A DNA stretch of 64,000 bases from Plazaster borealis (lineage: Eukaryota > Echinodermata > Asteroidea > Forcipulatida > Labidiasteridae), in assembly GCA_021014325.1 (NCBI GenBank), contig CM037472.1, positions 12,385,063 to 12,449,062 on the forward strand. Direction: 5' to 3'. A model generated the notes under the pieces. That model worked only from the letters and a program-made list of their open reading frames with translations. It was not told the DNA's origin and searched no databases. The position numbers were made by a program, and so were the translations under genes. How positions within the stretch are numbered: the first letter of the stretch is position 1; every line of letters starts with the position of its first letter. Of this stretch, positions 38,643 to 49,500 are shown piece after piece.

Positions 38643-38990
38643 ATTTAGTTCAACCCAAAATCATTTAAAAATTTACCAAGTCAGTTTCCCTTGTGGTTTA
38701 TTATTTGATATCTGAAATAAAAAGTTGCATCCCCTTCAAGGTGATCCCCCGGCTGCCGCTTCCCAGGTTGTATCGTATGGGTGTGATCCCTGGCTACACG
38801 GCAGTTAATGGTTGTATGGCTTCTGACTGGCACCCCCCAAACAAAGATATTGACAAAATGGGGAGACCGCCAATATAGGGCTAGATAGCTCAGTTGGTAG
38901 AGCGCCTGCACGTTAAACCGGAGGTCGTTGGTTCAAATCCCGCTCTAGTCAAATTTTCTTTGTTCAACCCCAAATCATTTAAAAATTATC
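38643..38990 (+). repeat. tRNA-Asn-like unit, inverted single copy
   Basis: Opposite orientation to the adjacent array. The tRNA-like module is at about 38,878-38,950 (ctagatagctcagttggtagagcgcc ... ggttcaaatcccgctctagtc). gttcaaccc(c/a)aaatcatttaaa is present at both ends of the unit. Confidence 0.85.
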
Positions 38991-39049
38991 CAGTCAGTTT
39001 CCCTTTATTATTTGATTTAGTCAACAGATATATAGGTTTAATTATAAAC

Positions 39050-39272
39050 ACATTCGACGATCGAAGTCACATGACTCATAGTTGGTATACAATGTCAACA
39101 AACCAAACAAGCAGCGCACAGCATGCATGGAATAGCATGGCTGCTTCTTTGTGCTTCTGCTGTAGGGTAGGAAGCATCCATGCTTTTTGGTGCACGGCCG
39201 CACGTTGCTTGCTTGGTTTGTTTACATTGTACACCTACTATGAGTCACGTGACTCTGGTCGCCGATTGTGTC
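39050..39272. mobile_element. Long-TIR palindromic element
   Basis: Left cgatcgaagtcacatgactcatagttggtatacaatgtcaacaaacc and right ggtttgtttacattgtacacctactatgagtcacgtgactctggtcg pair over about 55-60 bases, leaving a short loop of ~90 bases. Confidence 0.8.
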
Positions 39273-41120
39273 TATTCAAGACTCAACTATTATGGCATGA
39301 ACGCACATTGTTGTACCTGGACTGGATACAAATACTGGACATTTAACATTTAAATTTCTTATGATGCATACTTGAACTTCCAGACCAACTTATCAAGAAC
39401 AAAGCATATTTCATGTAAGAACAATTGTTTCAGTTCAAATTTTTTTAAATAACTGAATTTCATCTTAGTTTGGTTTAGTTTTATATTTAAGGTTTATTAT
39501 TATTTATTTATAATTATTATTAAAACTAACAATGCCATAAAGCTAACCTTGGTGTTTTGTTCTTCTTCACAAAACAGAATTACCAGGTGCCACTTTTATT
39601 TAATTAAACAACCTTTAATTTTGAAAGACAAGCTGACATGAACTATTCCTAACAAGTCTGAGTTATGTTCGCCAGTGAGTTGTTAAATACTAGCTTGATC
39701 TTTTTGCAATTGAATTAGTATTTGAATATATTTACTTTGATAACTAGATGAATATTTAACCAGCTTTCAGGCCTTCACATTCAGTGAGATTTTTTAGTGG
39801 AAACTTCAGGATACAATGAAGCAAGTCAAAAAGAAAGTCTACTCTATTTGTTTGTCCTCATTAACAAAATAAATACACTGTATCAGCACCTAGGCCTTTT
39901 ATTCTGATAAGCATATTTACTATCATGACTATTTATTAGCCAAGTGCGGCATTTGTTTTTATGTACCACACACACAGATCCTTGTCATTTGATTGGTGGA
40001 ACACATGTCGCATGTCATCCATTATTTTGCCATGTATTTATTACCGAAACACTGCAAAATTTAAAATTGGATAAATCTCTCCGATAGCATTTATTAATGG
40101 ACTTATTTATTAATAATCGCTTGGTGAAATCTGGCTTTTCCATTTCTCTTGGCTTAGCCACGTGAAATGGAATAGTCCAGATAAGCCTACGCATCCAATA
40201 TTTTTATGATGTACTACACGGTCCTGAGAAAGAATAAAAATACTACTGTACTGTATCATTTCATTACTGACAAATGTCTCTATCTGATATCATACAAAAT
40301 AAAATCAATGCAAAAATAATCAATTTGAGGCCAAAATTTTGTGCTTCAAATATTTTATTACCGCTAGACAGTCAGGGGGGCTTGTCACGGGTCCTGTGTG
40401 CTCAATCTGTCACCGGTCTGGCCCGGGCATTTGTTTTATTGCCTTGCCGTTTCGTCCAATTGACCCCTTGGATGGTGCCTTGCATTCCTTGATAGCCGGT
40501 CTGTGCTGGCTTGATCACTTTTGTCTGAGCAGCCTTTGAGTTGAGTTGACAATTTATCAGTCATCAATTTTCGAATTGTTTTTTCTCAAAGGCTAAATAA
40601 CTACATAATATCAACCTGCTTCCCTTTATAAACAGAGTTTGTTGCTTTAAACAAATGTTTTTAAGGTATCATTAGTGAAATATTTTCACCATTATGGGTC
40701 TAAAATCTTCTATGAAGAAGCTGACGAAGATCACTTAATTTCAGGCGTTTTTCTGCAAAAATGTAGTTACAGGGAAAAAGGGAAGCATAAAAACTGATAT
40801 TTGCAGTTTTATGTTGTCAGTTAAGGTTGGCAATGCCTTTGCCAGACAAAACTCTCTCAACACAATCATTGATGCTTATTTAAATCAGTCTTTTGATACA
40901 TTTGAATCAGACATTCTATTTGTCTATTCTATTTGAGTAAGAGACTAGCAGACATAGAAACGTCATCCCAGTAGAAGCTGCGATAGATAGCCTGAAATGC
41001 CTTTACTGAACGGACAATCCTGCAGTAGTGCTAGCAAGAAGTCTGGGACTACAGACTACTAATGCTGTAGAACCATTAAAGCAGCAGATTATTTCACTGG
41101 CCACAGGAAAATGACTTAAA

Positions 41121-41455
41121 TGCATCGTACACGTTTGGTAATTGGAGCCTATTGTTTGTTTCAACTTGAACTTTCACAGGTCTCAAATGCCTTATAAGTA
41201 TAGGGCCAAGTACATAGTCTGAACATACATAGAAGAATAATCTGCATTGGAATACACACTCTGTCTCAGATTCAACATCTCAGATGTTTTGGGGGATAAA
41301 AAGTGATATATTTTTCCATAACCGCATTACTTTGAAGTGAAAAGTTTCTCGAAATGCATTATACTATCCAAAGCTGCTGTACTTCTTACCAAGTAAGTTT
41401 TCATTGCCATTAATTATCAGAGTCATTACCAAATGTGTACGATGCCTTTAAGGTT
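41121..41455 (-). mobile_element. Palindrome-containing MITE-like element, copy 4 (minus, internally deleted)
   Basis: tgcatcgtacacgtttggtaattggagcc start, ccaaatgtgtacgatgccttta end; central hairpin half missing. Confidence 0.7.
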
Positions 41456-41641
41456 TAATGTTAAAGAGTGCAAATGATAGACACAGTTGCTGACTTTATG
41501 GTCTTGACATTTAATTTGGACTGGCATGAGATGATGGCCATGAGATGTATGACTCTGTATGGAGTGAGAATTCTGTGAACAGCAGAGGGACTTTGTAACC
41601 TAGTTACTGCTATGACTTCACTCTCATCATGATCAAAACAT

Positions 41642-41674
41642 GGTTAGGGTTAGGGTTAGGGTTAGGGTTAGGGT
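41642..41674 (+). repeat. Interstitial telomeric repeat (TTAGGG)5
   Basis: Five consecutive ttaggg-type units, last ending gggtaagc. Confidence 0.9.
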
Positions 41675-41815
41675 AAGCTGGCTAAAAATGACGACTGAGT
41701 GACCGGTCACTCAATACCCATGCTAATGAGGGAATCTTTGGTGATATGGAATGCATAACAGATCATACTGGCTTAAAATGATGACTGAGTGACCAATCAG
41801 TTAATGTCCATTAGC
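41675..41815. repeat. ~90-bp direct duplication next to telomeric repeat
   Basis: ctggctaaaaatgacgactgagtgaccggtcactcaat and ctggcttaaaatgatgactgagtgaccaatcagttaat are two copies about 92 bases apart. Confidence 0.65.
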
Positions 41816-42718
41816 CTTTTTGAGATATGGTGGACACTAGGAGTGCACTGTTTGGTTTAGGTGTATACAGACAAATTTACCAAACCTAATAGTGTCATAG
41901 TATTGTGACCACCATAGAAGTACGCGACTTACAAGCTAATGATAACCACAGATTTGTGCAGGAAACAGAATTTATATAGCGGATCAAATTTCTCTTTTTT
42001 GCTATATTTTTGTTCTACCCTTAGCAAGTTTTAAAATTTGGACCATGAAATCTGTTTAACTTTTAAATTCTCACTGTTTTCAGAGGGCAAAATAAAATTC
42101 CAAAAGATATATATTGTGTTTTGTTTTTTGAAGTAATTATTTTAACTGTGTAAACAACTGAACAACTACCCTAAAACTTCCCCCTTACCCTTAACCTACC
42201 TCATAACTCCCTAACAATTAACTACTTGTCCTTGTCATCACCCAGGGTCCCCCCCCCCAACACCCCCATCAATCACCCTTTGGTTACGCCGGGGGTGGAT
42301 GCCAGGTTCAAATCCCACCCGAACTCAATTTTACTAATTGACAAGCAACATTGACTGCGACAATAACAAAAAGTTCAATAAAAAATCACCTTAGTTTCTT
42401 TTTAAAGGAAAATAAGATTTTAAGCTTCTGAATTTTAATTAAACAGTTTTTCCTCGTAAAACCCCTCCTTCAAATATTCTTAACTTTGTATGCCTATATT
42501 CTGATCGAAACCTCGGGCGTATGATCACGTAGTTCGTTTTATGAGCAATTTTCATATCGGTTGTGCTATATCTTTATTTTGTTATTCATTTATTTATTAT
42601 TTTAGTGTTCTTTTAGTGATTTGTTGTTGGGGTGAAGTAACTTCAGATAAAAAAACAAAACCGTCCATGACCAATTAATAATTAGTTGTCCAATGAGACA
42701 AGCCGTTGCGCGTTGCAT

Positions 42719-42730
42719 GATCACGTGATA
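42719..42730. promoter_or_regulatory. Possible E-box (TCACGTGA) upstream of PIPOX
   Basis: gatcacgtgata about 700 bases upstream of the PIPOX ATG. The octamer is the core recognised by MITF/TFE-type bHLH-Zip factors. A single site at this distance is weak evidence. Confidence 0.25.
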
Positions 42731-43427
42731 CCGACCCTTATACACGAGTAGCGATTGACCCATGGCGTTTGGAAAGTAACATCAACCGTGCACTGCTTAA
42801 CAGGTTACTTGCCAACATTTACCCTAACTTTAGGGTCAAACTATTATATCTTGGCAGTTTAGTTGTTGCCTTGTCAAACACTTGGTAATGGTGGTTTTAA
42901 AGTGGGGGTGGTGGGGTTTTTTTTTGGGGGGGGGTAGGCCTATTCTGTTCATTATTGTAATTTAGTTTTTCAACAAAAAATGTGATTGATGTGTATCATA
43001 ATATGATCAACACATTGTAGACCAATGTCAACTTAAGCTGAGGGAATAAGGCCTACCTTTATCTCTGGAGTGTTGCCAGACTTTAAAAAATATTTAAAAT
43101 TGCAGGTTGGAACAGTGTTATTTGAATTAATCGGGATCTTTTCTGTCATGGAATTAACAAAAACACCCACAATTCACTAACAGTGTCACACAATTCAATT
43201 GCAAGCAACATTTGTAAACACTGTACTGTATGTGGAGACTGGGGAAAGTCTAAAATCATCCCTATGTGCGAACTTTTGAAAGTGGAAACAGTCCTTTTCG
43301 GTTCAGCAGGTTTTAGCCAAAGTTCACTCAATTTCCTATCATGTATCACAAAAGCTGTTTTCTAGCCACATTTTGAGGGGGTTGATCACAGCCTATAATG
43401 TAAGTGCAGCTGCAGTGCATTTTCATA

Positions 43428-43532
43428 ATGACAGACGAATATGACTGCATTGTAATAGGTGCTGGTGTTTTGGGTTCCAGCACAGCTTACCAGCTTTCAA
43501 AAGATGGGTATAAAGTTTTGCTTTTGGACCAG
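43428..43532 (+). CDS. PIPOX: PIPOX exon 1
   Basis: Starts at ATG in tttcataATGA and reads MTDEYDCIVIGAGVLGSSTA to YKVLLLDQ; 35 codons, donor gtaagt. The GxGxxG dinucleotide motif is complete. Confidence 0.93.
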
Positions 43533-46500
43533 GTAAGTCTGTCAACTAAATGGATAATATTTGGTAATGCACAATATCAAGATCAATGCCCACAGGGTGC
43601 ACCTTGATAGTATAGAGTTGACTCACTGAATGTTGTTTTCAATATCCTTGATTGAAATATTGGTACTGTTTATACTTTGTGAAAGTGTTTTCAATCCTAT
43701 GGTTTTCAATCAACACACTCGTCAACAAAACTGAAACTTTCAGAGTCATGTTTTCTAGAAAATATTGAATAACACTTACACAGTTCATTATTGTCATTGT
43801 CAGGAACTTGGTGCACGGAATAGCCTTGCCCCATAAATAGTATCATCCCATTTGGATGGGGCTTGAAGTAGGCCTTCTATATGTGGTTTTGATATTCTCA
43901 CATTTATGTAAATCCAATAGATTTGATAGTTGTATCAAATTTATATGTACAAAAAGGTTGGCTTTCTGTTTAAAAACCATTGCCTTTATATTTATTTATT
44001 CCCTTTTGTTTGCATTACATAATGTTACTACATAGTGGCAGTATGCAGTGGTCTGTGGTGGTCCAATAACAAACCAATGCAAAAATGTACGACATCACGT
44101 AAACATATTTTATGAATATGCAGATTTACCTTATTAAAAATACTTTGTTTTTCTCTTCAGTTTTCATTACCCCATAGTCGAGGCAGTTCACATGGTGCAG
44201 TGCGTATCATCTGCTACCCTTATACAGACCCAAGGCATGAAGCAGCAATGCCTGAACAGCATCAGATGTGGTTTCAACTAGAAAAAGAATTGTCTACAAC
44301 CTTGACTCAGTTGGGTTTTTTACAAAATATTTGTTAACATTTTATTTACTCAAATATACTTAAAATACTGTACCCCTTGTTATAAATTTATTTAGCGATA
44401 CTCTCTGTTTTTATCCAGAATTTAGAAATACACCCCTTGCATATGACATCACAAGTACTGAACAGCACCACCACTGAGGTCAATGAAGACCTATCATTGG
44501 CTGAGAACAGTGTGCATGCTTCCATTGTTTGACCTCGGCTATGGCAGCCAATGCAAGGGGTCTACAGGATAAAGCATGCTCAAATTTCTTGTAATGAAAT
44601 ATAGGGCATCTAGATTGCTCACTTATAATAAATAGTAACAGGGATCTATTACTGGTGCTTATAAACATTGTAACAAAGCGCCTATTACTACCCCTGTTCA
44701 TTGGGTCTTAAGCATTCTTGAAACCATTTCAACTCCTTCAGAGTATGCAGCACCGGCAACCAATCATTCACATCACAGGTACCATTTACTCTTGGGTGTT
44801 GAGAGGCTATTATAGTTAAGTGTCTTGCCCACGAACACGAGTGTCATGCCTGGGATTCAAACCCACACTTTGATGACAGAGACATCATAACTTTAGTTTA
44901 TGCTCTAGATCTGGACCACTCTTCCTTTGAAATGCTACAGTGATTGAATGTGAACATGTGAACAGAATGGATACTTCTTTTAAAAAGTAGGGTGTTTTAA
45001 GGACACCAGGATGCAACTCAAGCTAACATTACACAGTGTTATGGTTATACAATCATTTACCACTGGAGGACTGATCTAATTAACTTGTCAGTAATTACAT
45101 CATGGAGTTATTACATCATAAATTAGAAATGTACTGTTATTTAACACATGTCCATGTTGTGTTTTCTCTATACACTCAGTGAAAGTCCTTGCTTATTCAT
45201 TACTCCTTCACGGAACAAAGGGTATACTGCTTCCCTTCACTGCGCCAGACTGGCTGGTTACACTTGTATGGAGTTAAGCCAAGAACAACTCAGAGAAAAC
45301 TACCCTGAATATAACTTCCCTGGATGTTGTGTTTTTAGACAGAATTTACTGACAATAGATGCACACAAGGCTGTGCAGGGCTTGCAGGTGTGTTTGTTGT
45401 AAGCTTTTGTAGTTCAGAAATGATAAATCAAGGGTATGGGATAGCATTTTTAAAACTATATCTGTTCATTTATAAATGAAAAATATGAACATATCAATTT
45501 TCCCCATTCATTTATGTAATTTTTATTAAATTTCATAATACTGTTATATTTAATGTCTTCCTTGTAATTATTATTCTTTCTTCCTTGCTCCTTCCTTTAT
45601 TCTATCCTTCCTTTCATTTATTCTATCTTCCTTCCTTCTATTTATTCCATCCTTCCTTTCACCATTACTTCTTTCCTTAGTTCCTTCCTCCCTTCCTTCC
45701 ATTCATTCCTTCCTTTCCCCCTTCAATTCATTTCATCTGCCTTCCTCCACTACTTCCTTCCTTCATCCCTCCCTCCCCTCCATTCCTTCCTTCCTTCCTC
45801 CCCTCCTTTCCATTCATTCCATCCTCCCTTCCATTCCTTCCTTCCTGTCTTCCATCCTTTCCTTTCTTTCATCATCCCTCCCTTCCTCCCCTTCATTCCA
45901 TCCTCCTCCCTTCCATTCATTCCTCCCTTCCTCCTCCCCCTCTCCCCTTCCTCCCCTCTTCGGCCTCCCTCTTCCTTATTCCTTCTTTCATTTTGATGAT
46001 ACTTGCCATGGCTTTGTCTTTACTTGACTTTCTTGATCCACTCTTCAGGGCAAGAGAAAATGCTGTTGAGTTAATTCAGACTGCTTCCAATCATAGTGTT
46101 CACATGAACTGCCTTCCCCATCAGAGAGGAGGAAGGCAATATCAGTGTGACTCTTGAGTAGTAGATTATTGAGGTTTGACAAATCTTGTTTTACATGAAT
46201 GGCTAAATGCCATGTTTTAAACTGTACACAATTTTGTAGAACTTTCTCACATTAGTCTCCCCAACATTTTACCTTTCTTCTATTAAGCTGTACAAAATAA
46301 TTAAGGTTATGAAACTTCAACAGGTTTGTTATGTTGCAATTACTTTTCTCTTCCATTTCAGAATCAATTTGTGAAGAATCAAGGAACTCTTCTTGATGAA
46401 GAGAAAGTTTTGAGAATCAATCCAGGTAAACTGGTTACAGTCCACACCAGCAAAGGTCACCAGTTTAAGGCTAAAGGAGTTGTGTTAACGCCAGGAACCT

Positions 46501-49500
46501 GGGCTTCCAAACTGTTGAAACCTTTGGGTCTGGATCTTCCTCTGAAGGTAGACAGTCACAGACCATTGGGATCAAAATGTTATTATTATTTCCTCTAATA
46601 TTTCTGCATTGATACATCACTTTTTATCACACACACTCTCTAATAATAGAAACTGTTTTAAAATCTTTACAAATCCTCTGTAGGAATTATTTGCACTTAA
46701 GAATATTTGAACTTCAGAATATTTAAACGTGTTCCAAGATGAGGTCCTTCAGAGTATTGTCAGAATTATGGAATTAAAAAAGAATGATGTGAAGTAAAAA
46801 GGATTTCTTTGTAGACGATAAAAACCTCTTTTATTTTTTATTTAATTAAAAATAAATCCCGAACAAATCTGAGTTTAGTTTAATTTTTTCCTTCACATGA
46901 GCTTAAAAGGAGGCCACTTAAACTGGGAAATATAAAGAGGAGAATTTTTTAATATTATTTTAAATTGTTCTTAACGTGAATTGAGTTGTCTAGTACTGAA
47001 CAGAAACTTCAACGAATGAAAGTATGAATCTTAAAAAAGAATGTGATATGTATTTGTAAAATCTTATACAAATTTTGGTTTTGTTGTTGTTGTTTTTTTC
47101 CCTGACAGACTTGGAGAGTAAATGTGTGTTATTTCAGAGAGAAAGAACCAGGTTCTATGAAAAACATGCCTGTCTTAAGGTACTGGAATTTTCCTGAGCA
47201 TAATGCTGAAGTATTTTCACGAATTGCAGCCTTTCCAAGCCGAGAGTACCCAGGACTTGTAAAGGTAGAGCAATCTATTTTAAGAAACACTTGTTCAAAT
47301 TAGCACTTCACACTTGCCTGCTTCTTTTTTTACATTCTGCCATTTTAGTTTGTAGGTCCACACAAGACAAAACCAACAAACTTCAATTTATCAGAAGTCA
47401 TGTTTGCAGCATGAAGAGCAGCCATGTGGACCATGTCAATTGTCAACGTCTTTATTATTATTTTATTTATGTATCATACAAATGTTGGATGCACATGAAT
47501 ACAATAAAACAGAAAATATAATCACAAGGTGAAATCTGGACTGTTCCATTTCACGAGGCGAAGGCAAGTTTCACAAGGCGAAGCAGAGTGAAATGGAACA
47601 ACCAGATTTTAGCGAGTGATTATGTTCTGCTATATTTTATGAATAAAATGCCTCCAATATTTGTCATATTAAACCTCGCACATAGATCATTGTCATTTGA
47701 TATTAATTTTCATATAATTTTATATTTTATTTCAACAATAAATAATACAAAGTTTGGAACAATTATTTTTTACAATAAGGTATTAAACGGCTAATAAAGA
47801 CATAGCTGGAGCTGTTTAAGACCGTTTGGTGTTCATAGCCATACAGGCGCGGATCCAGGGGGGGCGCACGCCCCCCCTTTTCATATAAAAAAAAAAAAGA
47901 GGGAGAAAAGAAAAAAAGAGGGAGAGAGAGAGAAGGGGAGGGAGAAATGGGGCAACAAACTTCATTTATCATTTTGCTGCTTGGAATATTTTCACGCCCC
48001 CCCCGTTTGGAAAATCCTGGATCCGCCCCTGCCATACGCATGCTGCACAAGCTTAAACGGGCGCTAATAATGCATAACAAAATCAATACAATAGTACTTA
48101 ATGTAAAATCTATTAGGACGCGCGAAGCGTAGCTGTGAAGTGTCCTAAGCTTCCTATAGTTATCAATATAGGACTCCTTTATCAAATTTTGGAGTGTCGG
48201 AACAGTATACATTGCAAAATAAAGTATGATGATACGTGACGCGTGCTCCACCAATCAAATGACAAGGATCTATAAGTGCGATATATAAATACCAGGGGGA
48301 AAATGAAATACCGACGGAGAACAGTGTTGCTATTTGAGATATTTTTAAAGCTAGTTGAAGGCTACAGACATTTTCATTTATGATTAGAGTCTGTGATAAA
48401 TGCCTTTCCCTTTGGTGAGTCAATATGTCATGTGTGCTCACTGCTGGTCATTCACGCCAACTTTTTACTACTTCTGGCTCCACAATGTCCTCCTTAATTC
48501 TTAAAAGAAAAAACTAACTCAATGAGTTTCCTGTGTGCTTTTGATAATTGATAGAGTTAAACTGTGCAAAGTAAATCATTAATAAGGTCATTCGTTTTGT
48601 TTCTGCCTCTAGGTCAATTACCACCTGCTCTGGAATGAAGTTGACCCTGATTTCAGGGACAAGGAAATGGGGATGAGGGAAACGGACATCGAAGAAATAA
48701 AAAAGTTTGTTCACACTCACATCCAAGGTTTAGAGTGTGAGCCAGCCATCATTGAACCCTGCATGTACACGGTATAATGGTCATTTAGTTATTTTTATTT
48801 TATTGTAAATCTGATCTTTTTGGGATCAAAACAAGGGCTCTTCAAAACCCAGAGACCTAAAGATATCAGAGTAGAGAAAACCATGAAGAAATATTCAGTT
48901 TTAGATGTGGGAGGAAAATCCCAGGTTGACAAAACCCGCAGAACCAGGTAAGAACTGAAAACCCTATCGAAACTATCAAAGCCAATCTGTCATTCAGATA
49001 TGTTGAGAAAATACCATCTGTCCTAATATTTAGTAAATTTGTTTATTAATTACTTTTAGGGCTAGATGGCTTAGTTGGTAGAGCGCCGGCATGTTCAAAT
49101 CTGGAGGCCCCAGGTTCAAATCCCGTTTTAGTCAATTTGTCTTTGCTCAACAACAAACATAATTAAAACTTAGTGGGTTTTCCGTGTGGTTTATTACTTT
49201 ATATTTGAAATAAAAAGTTGCATCCCCTTAAGATGATCCCTCTCCTGCCACTTCCCAGGTTGTATCGTAGAACTTGGGTTTGATCCCTGGCTATACAGCA
49301 ATTACAGGTTTAATGGCTCCTGACTGGCACCCCTGAACAAAGATATTGACAAAAAAGGGAGACCGCCAACATTAGGGCTAGATGGCTCAGTTGGTAAAGC
49401 GCCAGCACGTTAATCCAGAGATCACAGGTTCAAATCCTACTCTAGTCAATTTTCTTTGTTCAACCCAAAATATTAATCAAAATTTACCATTTACCAGTCA

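Larger units (their letters stand above)
34902..43427. other. Intergenic region KNTC1-PIPOX
   Basis: About 8.5 kb in which I recognise no gene. It holds the repeats listed separately. The remainder (about 36.1-36.9, 39.3-41.1, 41.8-43.4 kb) is AT-rich and featureless by eye apart from short C, G and T runs near 42,247 and 42,910. Confidence 0.5.

Noticed and set aside
38878..38950. tRNA-Asn gene
   Set aside because: The fold is good (acceptor stem, A and B boxes, GTT), but position 33 is C, the anticodon stem has mismatches and the sequence is part of a repeated 318-bp unit. Called a tRNA-like repeat instead.
41470..41597. Terminal KNTC1 exon reading DWHEMMAMRCMTLYGVRIL
   Set aside because: Open and ending in a stop, but the phase does not fit exon w32 and no family similarity is apparent.
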